Notes: generated from the letters alone by a model not told the origin. Shown: positions 8,600 to 17,868, counted from the stretch's first letter. The stretch: DNA of 64,000 bases from Pseudomonas sp. R28(2017) (GCF_002112505.1 NZ_NEHW01000018.1:51329-115328); one strand, 5' to 3'. Numbers and translations are program-made.

Positions 8600-8690
8600 T
8601 TTGGCTTTCAATTTTTTAATTCCATTTGGTTAGAATGTTTTGTTCTTTTTATATCCTTTTGTGTTTGCGTCATCTGATGACGACATTTTC
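8600..8690. promoter_or_regulatory. AT-rich divergent promoter region with two dyads
   Basis: The gap between the sulfonate-binding gene and the SMP-30-like gene holds an AT-rich tract (about 8605-8665), unlike the GC-rich surroundings. It contains the dyad ATTC-N10-GAAT at about 8620-8637 and a perfect 7-bp palindrome, CGTCATCTGATGACG, at 8668-8682. AT-rich sites with ATTCC half-sites are typical of CysB/Cbl-controlled sulfur-starvation promoters, so that control is a reasonable inference. I could not define -35/-10 boxes securely. Confidence 0.35.
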
Positions 8691-8736
8691 CAATCCTCTT
8701 GCTAGGATTCGGGCCAAATTCGAGGAGCCCCCGTTC

Positions 8737-9615
8737 ATGCCCATCCTGCGCCGGCGCAGCACCCGTATCGCCCTGACTGCCACCACCGGCCTGGTGGCTG
8801 CGACCCTGGGCTTTTTCGCCTGGCAATCGTTCTACCCGGTGCAGGCCGCCAGTGGCTGGCATGTCGAGGTGCTGCACCGCGACGTGGCCAAGGCCGCCTC
8901 GTTGCTGCCCCAGGCCGACGGCAGCCTGCTGGTCAGCCGCGAGCTGGATGACGGCAAAGGCAGCATCCTCAAGATCACCGCCGGCGGCGACCGCGTGGTG
9001 CTGATCGACAACCTGTCCAAGCCCGACGGCATGGTCGCGGCACAAGGTGGCTGGGTGTTCAGCCAGGAAGGCGGCCACGCGCCGGTGAGCCTGGCCCGTG
9101 ATGGCCAGGTCACCCAGCTGTTCAACGGTGACAGCGTGCAGGGGCTGTGGAATGACGGCGATCACCTGTATGCCATCGAAGACCGCAAGGGCAATGGGCG
9201 CCTGATGCGTTATGACTGGGCCAGCGGCCAGCTCGACGTGCTGCGCTCGGGGCTGACCGAAACCGAGGGCCTGACCCGCTGCGCCGACGGCCGTCTGTTG
9301 TACACCGAGAAAGGCACCGGCATCGTTCGTGCGTTGTCCGACGACGGCAAGGACCCGGTGGTGGTTGAGGGCCTGCGCCATCCCACCTTCCTGATGTGCG
9401 ACCAGCGCGGCCTGTGGATCAGCGAAGACAACACCCACCGCGCGCGCCTGCTGCGCGTGGACGCCGATGGCACCCAGCACGTGGTGCTGACCTTCCTCAA
9501 GGCACCGCAGTCGATCATCGCGGATGGCAAGGGTGGCTACCTGCTCGCCGAAGGCGGGCGCAATCGCGTGTTGCAGCTGACCCCGCCCGCCGACGAGGCC
9601 ACCGCCCAGCGTTAA
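8737..9615 (+). CDS. Exported SMP-30/gluconolactonase-like beta-propeller protein
   Basis: A 292-aa protein with an N-terminal hydrophobic anchor or signal segment (ALTATTGLVAATLGFFAW), then a beta-propeller built from repeats such as LLPQADGSLLVSREL, NLSKPDGMVAAQGG, GLTETEGLTRCADGRLLYTE and FLKAPQSIIADGKGGYLLAE. The DG/EG turn motifs are those of NHL/SMP-30 sugar-lactone esterase folds. A catalytic role is not proven; the domain could also be a binding propeller. ATG 8737 has GAGGAG nine bases upstream; in-frame ATGs further upstream lack this. It is divergent from the sulfonate pair across a shared AT-rich promoter region. Confidence 0.75.
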   Translation: MPILRRRSTRIALTATTGLVAATLGFFAWQSFYPVQAASGWHVEVLHRDVAKAASLLPQADGSLLVSRELDDGKGSILKITAGGDRVVLIDNLSKPDGMVAAQGGWVFSQEGGHAPVSLARDGQVTQLFNGDSVQGLWNDGDHLYAIEDRKGNGRLMRYDWASGQLDVLRSGLTETEGLTRCADGRLLYTEKGTGIVRALSDDGKDPVVVEGLRHPTFLMCDQRGLWISEDNTHRARLLRVDADGTQHVVLTFLKAPQSIIADGKGGYLLAEGGRNRVLQLTPPADEATAQR

Positions 9616-9798
9616 CTGGGCAGGCGGCGCCCGCGCCCTGGCAGCAGCCCCAGCACCAGCATGCAACCGAGCAGGATCACCCCTGCGGCAGGCTCGGCAC
9701 CGGCACCACCAGCAGCAGCGGCAAGGTCAGTACGCCACCCGCAGGCTAGCGGGTTGTTGCAAAGGATTTCAAGGTTGATGTCGCCTGTTCAGGGCAGT

Positions 9799-9880
9799 TC
9801 GCGGGCTCGCCCGCTCCCACAGGTATCGCGCAAATCTCACGCCCTGTGAAGTACCTGTGGGAGCGGGCAAGCCCGCGAAG
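9799..9880. repeat. REP pair (inverted)
   Basis: Two REP copies in opposite orientation: TTCGCGGGCTCGCCCGCTCC at 9799-9818 and GGAGCGGGCAAGCCCGCGAA from about 9859, separated by about 30 bp. Each forms its own stem and both can pair into one large hairpin. It lies between the SMP-30-like gene and the convergent methyltransferase gene, a normal position for REPs. The only other content of 9616-9893 is a short Ala/Leu-rich minus-strand frame without a start. Confidence 0.9.
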
Positions 9881-9893
9881 AGGCCGGAACAGG

Positions 9894-10556
9894 CTATCCA
9901 GCTACCATCAGCAACGATTGCGGCACCGTGCTCTGCGGATGCTGTGGCTCCTGCAGGCTCAGCAGCCTGAACCCCGCCATGTCCAGTGCATTCAACCAAC
10001 TGGCCAGCGTGCGGAAATACCACGGCATTGGCCGCCAGTCCCCGGCAAACCCGGCAAACGACTCCTCGCGCCAGCCGTCCTGATAATCACCGCCCGCCAC
10101 GCTCCAGGGGTGCAAGGTCTGGATCACCAGCACGGCATCGGGTGCGAGCAGGGCTTTCATGGCCGCCAGCAAGGGGATGATGTCTTGATGCAGAAGGGCG
10201 AAATTGGCGCAGATCAGGTCATAGCCGCTGCCGATATCCCCGTCACCGTCGACCAGCTGGGCATAGCTGGCCTGGTGCACCTGCGCCGAACCTGCGGCCC
10301 GCGCAGCCTCGACCAGCGCGGCGTCGCCATCCACGCCAGTCACCGCGATGCCGCGATCGGCCAGCGCCCGCAACAACCAGCCCTCGCCGCAACCCAGGTC
10401 CAGTACGCGCTCAGGCTGGCGACCGAGGATCGCCAGCAGGATTGCCTGGTCGGTCACCTGCAGGCGGCTCTCGATGGCGCCGCCACGCACGGCGTCTATC
10501 CAGGCTTGGGCGTTGAACTGCCAGCTGTGCAGCAGGGCGTCTTCGGGGTTGGGCAT
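9894..10556 (-). CDS. Class I SAM-dependent methyltransferase
   Basis: A 220-aa Rossmann-fold methyltransferase. Motif I is RVLDLGCGEGWLLRAL (about residues 50-65), the acidic end of beta-2 is AVTGVDGDAALVEAA, and motif IV is YDLICANFALLHQD. Later parts include LVIQTLHPWSVAGGDYQDGW, a Trp/His-rich segment found in UbiG/Tam-like enzymes of pseudomonads. The acceptor is unknown; a small molecule is likely. The second ATG (10556) has the better distance (eight bases) from AGGA. It lies 27 bp downstream of the PAP2 phosphatase gene on the same strand, possibly in one transcript. Confidence 0.85.
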   Translation of the reverse strand: MPNPEDALLHSWQFNAQAWIDAVRGGAIESRLQVTDQAILLAILGRQPERVLDLGCGEGWLLRALADRGIAVTGVDGDAALVEAARAAGSAQVHQASYAQLVDGDGDIGSGYDLICANFALLHQDIIPLLAAMKALLAPDAVLVIQTLHPWSVAGGDYQDGWREESFAGFAGDWRPMPWYFRTLASWLNALDMAGFRLLSLQEPQHPQSTVPQSLLMVAG

Positions 10557-10583
10557 GGTCATGTTCCTGAGCAGAGGGACTGC

Positions 10584-11405
10584 TCAAGCATAGGCATCTG
10601 CTGTTGCCTTGTCTGCGCTTGCCTGCGCCGGTGCCTGGAGCGCCTCGCGCCCATAGAAGCCCAGGGCGGTGGCCCAGGTGGTCAACCATACGAAGATCCC
10701 GGCCCAGAAGGTGTGCGACATGTAGTGCCAACCTTGCAGCACGCGGGTCGTGCCGTAGATGAAACCGATCAGCAGAATGGCCACCAGCAGCTTGCGCGCA
10801 TGCTGCCAGCGGTAGCGCAACGCCACGAAGTACAGCGCCAGAAGGGTGAAGCCGCTGGACGCGTGGCCGCCCGGCCAGCAACGGCCTTCGCCCGCCTTGC
10901 TGAACCAGGTGAAGTTCTCGTACCACTCCACGCGTGCCTCGGGGCCGCCGTAGAGGGTGGTTTCCACCGGGCAGTACACGCTGGTGTGGCTTTTCAGGTA
11001 ATGGATGACCGTGGTGCACAAGGCAAATGCCACCACCACGAACAGGAAATCACGGCGGTGACGGCTGGTGAAACGCAGCACCGGGCTGATGCGGGCAGCA
11101 TTCAGGCCGCGGGTTATCAGGGCGTCGGGGTGGTTAGCCAGGCGTGGCCAGATGAACGACAGCAGCGAACCGATGATTGCCGCCTCGCCGGTCCAGTTCG
11201 GCAGGATGCGCGGCCATTTGTGGGTCACTTTCTCGAACAGCTGGTCATGCAACAGCGGGAACTGCCCGGTGACCGGGTCGAGCAGCAGGTTGCTGATCCA
11301 GCGGTCCAGTTCGGTCAGGTCGAACAGCAGGAACACGATGGCTGCCAGCAGCAGTGGCACCAGCAGGTTATTGACGTAGAACGTGGTGCGTGAAGAAACG
11401 GGCAT
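10584..11405 (-). CDS. PAP2-family membrane phosphatase
   Basis: A 273-aa integral-membrane phosphatase of the PAP2/lipid-phosphate phosphatase superfamily. Signature parts are present in order: a Lys-containing first motif near KSHTSVYCPVE, RCWPGGHASSGF (variant of PSGH) and GTTRVLQGWHYMSHTFWAG (variant of SRxxxxxHxxxD). Six or so hydrophobic helices place the site at the periplasmic face, so undecaprenyl-pyrophosphate, lipid A or phospholipid phosphates are plausible substrates. ATG 11405 has GGAAG upstream and lies 2 bp after the stop of the histidine phosphatase gene, so translation is coupled. Confidence 0.87.
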   Translation of the reverse strand: MPVSSRTTFYVNNLLVPLLLAAIVFLLFDLTELDRWISNLLLDPVTGQFPLLHDQLFEKVTHKWPRILPNWTGEAAIIGSLLSFIWPRLANHPDALITRGLNAARISPVLRFTSRHRRDFLFVVVAFALCTTVIHYLKSHTSVYCPVETTLYGGPEARVEWYENFTWFSKAGEGRCWPGGHASSGFTLLALYFVALRYRWQHARKLLVAILLIGFIYGTTRVLQGWHYMSHTFWAGIFVWLTTWATALGFYGREALQAPAQASADKATADAYA

Positions 11406-11407
11406 GC

Positions 11408-12085
11408 TTACTTCCCTGTGCTGCTGTTGAGTGTCTGCCATTGGTTGGCGTTGAGTTGCCCGAGCAAGTGGGCCTTGCCGTTGCTGTCTTTGCTGACGAA
11501 CAGCGCACTGGCATAGCCGGCAACGCGCTCACCGCCCGCCACGCCCAGCTGCCGCTCGAGGTGGTCGATGCAGCCGCTGTGGGTGACCAGCACCAGGTTG
11601 TGGCCCTCACGCTTGTGGGCCAGGGCAGCATTGGCGAAGGTGCTGTCACAGCGCGCCAGCCAGTCCTGGGTTTCGATGCCCTTGCCGAACACGAACGACG
11701 CGGTCTGCTGGGTGCGGACTTCCGGGCTGCTGAGGATATCGGCATTGGCCAGGCCCAGGCGACGGATGCCGTCGCCGACGGCGGCTGCCGCCTGGCTGCC
11801 GTCCACGGTGATGCCGGCTGGGTCGCCAAGGCAGGCGTGGTTGGAGCGGTCGCAGCGTTCGGCATGGCGAACCAGAACAATTACCTTGCCGCTGTTCCAG
11901 GCGCTGTAGACGCCATGCTCGCTCATCAGCTGCGCGCTGCCCAGGTTGGTGACATGCGTTCGAAACACGTGCCAGAGGCCGAACGCGGTGAAGGCCAGCA
12001 ACGCGGCTATCAGCCAGGCGGCAGGCAGGTTCCGGCGTTTCAGGCGCAGAAGGCGCGGGTGTGTCGCAATTACATTTTCCAGCAT
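11408..12085 (-). CDS. Membrane-anchored histidine phosphatase (phosphoglycerate-mutase fold)
   Basis: A 225-aa protein. One N-terminal membrane helix (residues about 22-41, AAWLIAALLAFTAFGLWHVF) is followed by a histidine-phosphatase domain: VLVRHAERCD (nucleophile His), LSSPEVRTQQTA (second Arg) and LVTHSGCIDHLE (second His). The domain should face the periplasm. In enterobacteria a related periplasmic enzyme (Ais/PmrG) removes phosphate from LPS core heptose; the same role here would be inference. It is the first gene of a coupled pair with the PAP2 phosphatase, with only 2 bp between stop and start. Confidence 0.82.
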   Translation of the reverse strand: MLENVIATHPRLLRLKRRNLPAAWLIAALLAFTAFGLWHVFRTHVTNLGSAQLMSEHGVYSAWNSGKVIVLVRHAERCDRSNHACLGDPAGITVDGSQAAAAVGDGIRRLGLANADILSSPEVRTQQTASFVFGKGIETQDWLARCDSTFANAALAHKREGHNLVLVTHSGCIDHLERQLGVAGGERVAGYASALFVSKDSNGKAHLLGQLNANQWQTLNSSTGK

Positions 12086-12165
12086 GCTGCCACTCCGAGG
12101 ACAAGGCTGGCAGCACCTTATCCTCGGGTTTGTGGCCCGACAGTGAAGCGGATGTGAAAATTGTC

Positions 12166-13542
12166 TTATCCCTGCCAGCCGCCGCCGAGCGTCTTGTACA
12201 AGGTCACCCGGTTGACCTGCTCGGCCAGTTGCAGGCTGATCAGCGTCTGCTGCGCGGTATAGAGCGAGCGCTGGGCGTCGAGCACATCGAGAAAGCTGTC
12301 CGAGCCTTGCTTGTACAGCGCCAGCGACAGGCTGTAGCTGGTCTGGGTGGCATCGGTCAGGTTGCGCTGGGCGTCGAGCCGTTCATGGATGTGGGCACGC
12401 ACCGAGAGCGCATCGGCCACTTCGCTGAAAGCGGTCTGCAAGGTCTTTTCATAGGTGGCCACCTCGATCTCGCGATTGACCTTGGCCGCGTCGAGGCCGG
12501 CGCGGTTGCTGCCGGCGTTGAAGATCGGCAGGTTGATCGACGGGGCGAAGTTCCAGGCGCCGCTGCCGCCCTTGAACAGCCCGGACAGCTGGCTGCTGGC
12601 GCTGCCGCCGCTGGCCGTCAGGGTGACGCTGGGGAAGAACGCCGCGCGCGCCGCGCCGATGTCGGCGTTGGCCGCCTTCAGCGTGTGTTCGGCGGCCAGC
12701 ACGTCGGGGCGGCGTTGCAGCAGCGCCGAAGGCAGGCCGGCGGGTACGGCGACCAGCAGCGCGGCGTTGCCCTGGCTGTCATCCGGCAACAGCGTGCTGT
12801 CCACGCGCTGACCGACCAGCAGCTCCAGGGCGTTGCGGTCCTGCTCGACCTGGCTGGCGTAATTCGCTGCATCGGCGCGGGCCGACTCCACGGTGCTGCG
12901 GGCCTGCGCCAGGCTCACCCCAGACTCGCCACCCAGGCCGTGGCTCTGCTGCACCAGGGCGTAGGTCTTCTGCTGGCTGGCATAGGTCTCGTTGGCCAGC
13001 TTGAGCAGCTGCTGGTCGGCGGCCAGGGTCATCCACGCACTGGCCACCTCGGCTACCAGGCTGATCTGGGTGCTGCGGCGGGTCTGTTCCAGCGCAAGGT
13101 ACTGTTCCAGGGCGGCATCCTTGAGATTGCCCAGGCGCCCGAACAGGTCCAGCTCGTAGCTGCTGACGCCCAGGCCGACGCTGTACTGGCTGCTGACCGA
13201 GGTGCTGCCGTTGGCCAGCGCCCGCTGACGGGTGCCATCGGCCGTGGCCGACACTGCCGGCAGCAGCGCGGCGCGCTGGATGCGGTATTGCGCCTGCTGG
13301 TACTCGACATTCAACGCCGCTACCCGCAGGTCGCGGTTGCTGGCCAGGGCCAGGGCCACGGTGTCGCGCAGGCGGTGATCGACGAACAGCGCTTGCCAGC
13401 TGACATCCGCACGGGCCGCGCCGCTGTCGGTGGCAGTGCCCGGCCACTGCTCGGCCACCGGCGCCGCCGGGCGCTGGTAGTCGGGGGCCAGGTTGACGCA
13501 GCCGCTCAGGGCCAGCGCCAGCAAAACAGGGGACAGGCGCAT
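12166..13542 (-). CDS. RND-pump outer-membrane channel lipoprotein (OprM/NodT family)
   Basis: A 458-aa outer-membrane factor. The N-terminus is a lipoprotein signal with lipobox LSGC (Cys at residue 15). Two OEP half-domains follow, each with long coiled helices: ALASNRDLRVAALNVEYQQAQ, SYELDLFGRLGNLKDA, LLQRRPDVLAAEHTLKAANADIGAARAAFFPS and SFLDVLDAQRSLYTAQQTL. It forms the TolC-like exit duct for the adjacent pump. Its ATG overlaps the stop of the RND gene by one base (TGATG), so it is translationally coupled as the last gene of the MFP-RND-OMF operon. It is not one of the classical pseudomonad pump genes that I can name with certainty. Confidence 0.93.
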   Translation of the reverse strand: MRLSPVLLALALSGCVNLAPDYQRPAAPVAEQWPGTATDSGAARADVSWQALFVDHRLRDTVALALASNRDLRVAALNVEYQQAQYRIQRAALLPAVSATADGTRQRALANGSTSVSSQYSVGLGVSSYELDLFGRLGNLKDAALEQYLALEQTRRSTQISLVAEVASAWMTLAADQQLLKLANETYASQQKTYALVQQSHGLGGESGVSLAQARSTVESARADAANYASQVEQDRNALELLVGQRVDSTLLPDDSQGNAALLVAVPAGLPSALLQRRPDVLAAEHTLKAANADIGAARAAFFPSVTLTASGGSASSQLSGLFKGGSGAWNFAPSINLPIFNAGSNRAGLDAAKVNREIEVATYEKTLQTAFSEVADALSVRAHIHERLDAQRNLTDATQTSYSLSLALYKQGSDSFLDVLDAQRSLYTAQQTLISLQLAEQVNRVTLYKTLGGGWQG

Positions 13543-16500
13543 CAGGCTTCTCCGGCAACGGTTGCGGTGCGGTTGGCGCGGCGCCCGGCCAGGCGTTGCA
13601 CCAGCACATAGAACAAGGGAATGAAGAACAGGCCGAGCAGGGTGGCGGCGAGCATGCCGCCCAGCACGCCGGTGCCGATCGCCTGCCGCCCGCCAGCACC
13701 GGCACCGGTGCTCAGCGCCAGTGGCAGCACGCCGAGGATGAACGCCAGCGAGGTCATCAGCACCGGCCGCAGGCGGATGCGCACGGCTTGCAGGGTGGCG
13801 CTCAGCAGGTCCTGGCCGCGTTCGTAGCCTTCCTTGGCGAATTCGACGATCAGGATCGCGTTCTTGGCCGCCAGGCCCACGGTGGTCAACAGCCCGACCT
13901 GGAAGTACACGTCGTTGGCCAGCCCGCGCAGGCCGGTCAGCAGCAGCGCGCCAAGGATGCCCACGGGCACCACCAGCATCACCGCAAACGGCACCGACCA
14001 GCTTTCGTACAGGGCTGCCAGGCACAGGAACACGAACAGGATCGAAACGGCGTACAACAGCGGCGCCTGATTGCCGGCCAGGCGCTCCTGATACGACTGC
14101 CCGGCCCAGGCATAGCCGATGCCATCGGGCAATTGCGCCATGATCTGCTCGACCGCCGCCATCGCATCACCAGAGCTGACACCTGCTACCGGCTCGCCCA
14201 CCAGTTCGTACGAGCCGAATCCGTTGAAGCGCTCCAGCAGGGGTGAAGCGGTGCTCCACGAGGTGCTGGTGAAGGCCGACAACGGCACCATGGCGTCGCT
14301 GTCGTTGCGCACGTACCAGGCGCCGATGTCTTCGGCCTGCATGCGCTTGTCGGCTTCGCCCTGCAGGTACACCTTTTTCACCCGCCCGGCGTCGATGAAG
14401 TCGTTGACGTAGCTGCCGCCCATCACCGTGCTCAGGGTGGCGTTGATGTCGCTGGCGGCAACACCCATGGCGCCGGCCTTGCGGTCGTCGATGGCGACAT
14501 TCAGCTGTGGGGTGTCTTCCAGGCCCTGGGCGCGCACGTTGGCCAGGCGCGGGTCCTTGGCGGCCAGGGCGATGAACTGGTCACGCGCCTTGAGCAGCTC
14601 GGCGTGGCCGAGGCCGGCCAGGTCCTGCAGCTGCACGTCGAAACCGGAACTCTGGCCCAGGCCCTGGATGGCCGGCGGGGCGATGACGAACACGTTGGCA
14701 TCGAGTATCGACGACAGCGCCATGTTGGCCCGGCGTGCGACGGCTGCTGTGCTGTGTTCGTCGCCCTGACGCTCGCTCCAGTCCTTGAGCTTGATGAAAC
14801 CGCGCCCGGCGTTCTGCGCATTGCCGCCGTTGCCCAGGCCGCGCACGGTCAGGATCGAGTCGACTTCCGGCTGCTTGAGCATGTAGTCCTGCACCTGGCG
14901 GCTCACCGCCTGCAGGCGCTGGTCGGTACCACCGACCGGCAGGGTCATCTGCATCATCAGCATGCCTTGGTCTTCCTCGGGCAGGAATGCGCTGGGCAAC
15001 TTCTGGAATATCAGCGCCACGCCGCCGAGTACCAGGGCATACACCAGCAGGCCGCGCAGTGGCCGTGCCAGCACCTTGCCGACGGCACGCTGGTAGCGCT
15101 CGGACGTGCGCGCGAAGCTGCGGTTGAACCAGCCGAAGAAGCCGCGCCGTACCTGGCCATGGGCGGCCACTGGCTTGAGCAGGGTGGCGCACAGCGCCGG
15201 GGTCAGGGTCATGGCCACCAGCACCGACAGGGTCATGGCCGCGACCAGGGTCACCGAGAACTGCCGGTAGATCACCCCGGTGGAGCCGCCGAAGAAGGCC
15301 ATCGGGATGAACACCGCCGACAGCACCACGGCGATACCGACCAGCGCGCCGCTGATTTCGCCCATCGACTGGCGTGTCGCCTCGCGGGGACCCAGGCCTT
15401 TCTCGGCCATGATGCGTTCGACGTTCTCCACCACCACGATGGCATCGTCCACCAGCAAGCCGATGGCCAGCACCATGCCGAACAGGGTCAGGGTGTTGAT
15501 CGAATAGCCGAGCAGGGCCAGTACACCGAACGTACCGAGCAGTACGACCGGTACGGCGATGGCCGGGATCAGCGTGGCGCGCAGGTTCTGCATGAACAGG
15601 TACATGATCAGCACCACCAGGGCGATGGCCTCGAACAGCGTCTTGACCACCTCCTCGATGGAGATCTTCACGAACGGCGCGGTGTTGTAGGCCACCTCGC
15701 TGCGCAGTTGCAGCTTGCTGGGGAAGAACTGCTGCAGCTCGGCCAGCTTGGCCTGTACCGCGTCGGCAACGTCTAGGGCGTTGGCGCCGGTGGCCAGGCT
15801 CACGGCCAGGCCTCCGGAGGGCTGGCCATTGTGTTCGGCGACCACGTCGTAGCTTTCGCTGCCCAGCTCGACCCGTGCCACCTCGGCCAGGGTCACCACG
15901 GCGCCGGCGCTGTTGTGCTTGAGCACCAGGTCACGGAACTGGGCGGCGGTCTGCAGCTTGCTGCGGGCGTTGATGGTGGCATTGAGCTGCTGCCCGGCGC
16001 GGGCGGGCAGGGCGCCCAGCTGGCCGGCCGAGGTGTCGACGTTCTGCGCTTCGAGTGCGCTGCTCACGTCCGACGGCATCAGCGCGTACTGCTTGAGCTT
16101 GTCCGGGTCGAGCCAGATGCGCATGGCGTAACTCGACCCCAGGGTGGTCACGTCGCCGACGCCGCTGACCCGGCTGATCTGGTCGTACAGGGTGCTGGAG
16201 ATGAAGTCGCTGATGTCGGTGGCGCCGATGTCGGGGTTGTCCGACACCAGGGAGACGATGATCAGGAAGTCGCTGGCCGAGTTGTGGATCTCGATGCCTT
16301 GCTGCTGCACCGCGTCGGGCTGCCGTGCCTTGGCCTGGTCCAGCTTGGTCTGTACCCGCATCTGCGCGGTGTTGATATCGGTGCCGGCCTCGAAGGTCAG
16401 GGTGATCTTGGCGCTACCCGCCGAGCTGCTGGTGGATGACATGTAGGTAAGGCCGTCCAGGCCGGTCATGTGCTGCTCGATCACCTGGGTCACCGAGTCT

Positions 16501-16673
16501 TCCATGGTCTTGGCCGAGGCGCCTGTGTAGGTGGCGCTGAGGCTGATCTGTGGTGGCGCGATGTTGGGGTACTGCGCCAGCGGCAGCGTGAAGATGGCCA
16601 GGCCGCCGCCCAGCATCACCAGGATGGCGATGACCCAGGCGAAGATCGGCCGGTCGATGAAGAAACGTGCCAT
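13542..16673 (-). CDS. RND multidrug efflux permease (HAE1 family)
   Basis: A 1043-aa inner-membrane proton-drug antiporter, the standard length for the AcrB/MexB family. It begins MARFFIDRPIFAWVIA. The proton-relay Asp pair sits in GLLVDDAIVVVENVERI (about residue 405), and the usual helix-loop-helix duplication with two large periplasmic loops is present. TM segments include VLIMYLFMQNLRATLIPAIAVP and VGLLTTVGLAAKNAILIVEF. The gene lies 10 bp after the fusion-protein gene and overlaps the channel gene. The divergent kinase/regulator pair probably controls it. Substrate range cannot be predicted. Confidence 0.95.
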   Translation of the reverse strand: MARFFIDRPIFAWVIAILVMLGGGLAIFTLPLAQYPNIAPPQISLSATYTGASAKTMEDSVTQVIEQHMTGLDGLTYMSSTSSSAGSAKITLTFEAGTDINTAQMRVQTKLDQAKARQPDAVQQQGIEIHNSASDFLIIVSLVSDNPDIGATDISDFISSTLYDQISRVSGVGDVTTLGSSYAMRIWLDPDKLKQYALMPSDVSSALEAQNVDTSAGQLGALPARAGQQLNATINARSKLQTAAQFRDLVLKHNSAGAVVTLAEVARVELGSESYDVVAEHNGQPSGGLAVSLATGANALDVADAVQAKLAELQQFFPSKLQLRSEVAYNTAPFVKISIEEVVKTLFEAIALVVLIMYLFMQNLRATLIPAIAVPVVLLGTFGVLALLGYSINTLTLFGMVLAIGLLVDDAIVVVENVERIMAEKGLGPREATRQSMGEISGALVGIAVVLSAVFIPMAFFGGSTGVIYRQFSVTLVAAMTLSVLVAMTLTPALCATLLKPVAAHGQVRRGFFGWFNRSFARTSERYQRAVGKVLARPLRGLLVYALVLGGVALIFQKLPSAFLPEEDQGMLMMQMTLPVGGTDQRLQAVSRQVQDYMLKQPEVDSILTVRGLGNGGNAQNAGRGFIKLKDWSERQGDEHSTAAVARRANMALSSILDANVFVIAPPAIQGLGQSSGFDVQLQDLAGLGHAELLKARDQFIALAAKDPRLANVRAQGLEDTPQLNVAIDDRKAGAMGVAASDINATLSTVMGGSYVNDFIDAGRVKKVYLQGEADKRMQAEDIGAWYVRNDSDAMVPLSAFTSTSWSTASPLLERFNGFGSYELVGEPVAGVSSGDAMAAVEQIMAQLPDGIGYAWAGQSYQERLAGNQAPLLYAVSILFVFLCLAALYESWSVPFAVMLVVPVGILGALLLTGLRGLANDVYFQVGLLTTVGLAAKNAILIVEFAKEGYERGQDLLSATLQAVRIRLRPVLMTSLAFILGVLPLALSTGAGAGGRQAIGTGVLGGMLAATLLGLFFIPLFYVLVQRLAGRRANRTATVAGEA

Positions 16674-16683
16674 GTAATACGCC

Positions 16684-17868
16684 TCAGTTGCTGTCGTTGT
16701 GAGCGGTCAGGGTGCTGTCCCGGACCTGCACCTGTTGGCCCACGCGAACCTTCTGCAGGCCCTGGACGATCACCTGGTCACCCACCGCCAGGCCCTGGCT
16801 GACCCACCAGCGGTTATCCACCGCGCGGGCCAAGGTGAGTTCGCGCTGCTGCACCTTGCCGTCGACCACCACCAGGGCGGTGGCGCCGCCGCGTTCGTCG
16901 CGACTGACGGCTTGCTGCGGCACCAGGATGGCGTCGTGCTGCACGCCTTCCTGGACGGTGGCCTTGAGGTACATGCCAGGCATCAGCAGGCCGTCGGGGT
17001 TCGGCACCACGGCGCGGAAGGTCACGCTGCCGGTGCTTTCGTCGACGCTCACGCCATTGAAGGTGAGGGTGCCGGCATGGGCATAGGTGCTGCCGTCTTC
17101 GAGTTCCAGGCTGATGCGCGTGGCGTCCTGCTGTTCACTGGCGGCGAGCTTGCCCTCGGCCAGCTCGCGCTTGAGGCGCAGCAGGGTGCTGCTGGGCTGG
17201 GTGAAGTCGACATAGATCGGGTCCAGCTGCTGCACGGTGGTCAGGGCGGTGGTCTGCTCGGCGGTGACCAGCGCGCCAGGAGTGACGGATGAGGTGGCGG
17301 TGCGGCCAGCGATCGGTGCGTTGATGCGGGTGTAGTCGAGGTTGATCTGCGCCGTACGCTGTGCGGCCTGGGCCGATTGCAGGCTGGCGCGGGCTTCGAG
17401 CAGGGCGGCCTGGGCGCTTTCGTTGTCCTCGGCGCTGATGGCGTCGATCTTCACCAGTTGCGCATCGCGCCTGGCCTTGAGCTCCGCCGCCTTGAGCGTG
17501 GCGTTGGCCGAATTGACGGTGGCCTTGGCCTGGGCCAGCGCTGCCTGGTACGACTGCGGGTCGATCTGGTACAGCGCCTGGCCGGCCTTGACCGTGTCGC
17601 CTTCGTTGAACAGGCGCTGCTGGATGATGCCGCCGACCTGCGGGCGGATATCGGCCATCAGGTGGGCGCTGGCGCGGCCGGGCAGGGTGGTGGTCAGCGC
17701 CTGGGCGGTGCTGGTCACGTCAAAGACGGTGACCTCTTGCAGCGGGGGCGGTGCGGCAGCGGTCTCGGCTTCGCGGCAACCGCCGATGACCAACAGGCCG
17801 GCACTGAGCAACAGCGCGCGGGCCAGGGGCGAACGGGCAAACATCAGGGAGTGGAACAACGTAGGCAT
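16684..17868 (-). CDS. RND periplasmic adaptor (membrane fusion protein)
   Basis: A 394-aa HlyD/AcrA-type adaptor and a likely lipoprotein (LVIGGC lipobox after a hydrophobic signal). The biotinyl-lipoyl halves are RPQVGGIIQQRLFNEGDTVKAG and the LDYTRINAPIAGRT region, separated by an alpha-hairpin rich in Ala and Gln. Beta-barrel and membrane-proximal domains follow (PNPDGLLMPGMYLKATVQEG). ATG 17868 has GGAG seven bases upstream; the frame extends further but without a signal-like start. First gene of the pump operon, divergent from the sensor kinase (151 bp gap). Confidence 0.93.
   Translation of the reverse strand: MPTLFHSLMFARSPLARALLLSAGLLVIGGCREAETAAAPPPLQEVTVFDVTSTAQALTTTLPGRASAHLMADIRPQVGGIIQQRLFNEGDTVKAGQALYQIDPQSYQAALAQAKATVNSANATLKAAELKARRDAQLVKIDAISAEDNESAQAALLEARASLQSAQAAQRTAQINLDYTRINAPIAGRTATSSVTPGALVTAEQTTALTTVQQLDPIYVDFTQPSSTLLRLKRELAEGKLAASEQQDATRISLELEDGSTYAHAGTLTFNGVSVDESTGSVTFRAVVPNPDGLLMPGMYLKATVQEGVQHDAILVPQQAVSRDERGGATALVVVDGKVQQRELTLARAVDNRWWVSQGLAVGDQVIVQGLQKVRVGQQVQVRDSTLTAHNDSN

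Noticed and set aside
9612..9790. Minus-strand frame ending in a hydrophobic helix and GRGRRLPS, possible gene remnant
   Set aside because: There is no start codon before an upstream stop at about 9790 and no recognisable family; it overlaps the previous stop and is probably chance or heavily decayed.
9799..9880. REP pairs as possible terminators or CRISPR repeats
   Set aside because: Core sequence and inverted pairing are those of pseudomonad REP elements. There are only two copies per site and no spacers.
12166..14025. 619-codon version of the outer-membrane channel
   Set aside because: The extra part is antisense-like, out-of-frame sequence of the RND gene. The lipoprotein start at 13542 overlaps the RND stop.
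13596..14246. Gln/His-rich plus-strand frame opposite the RND gene
   Set aside because: Typical shadow frame of GC-rich coding DNA, opposite strongly conserved RND sequence.
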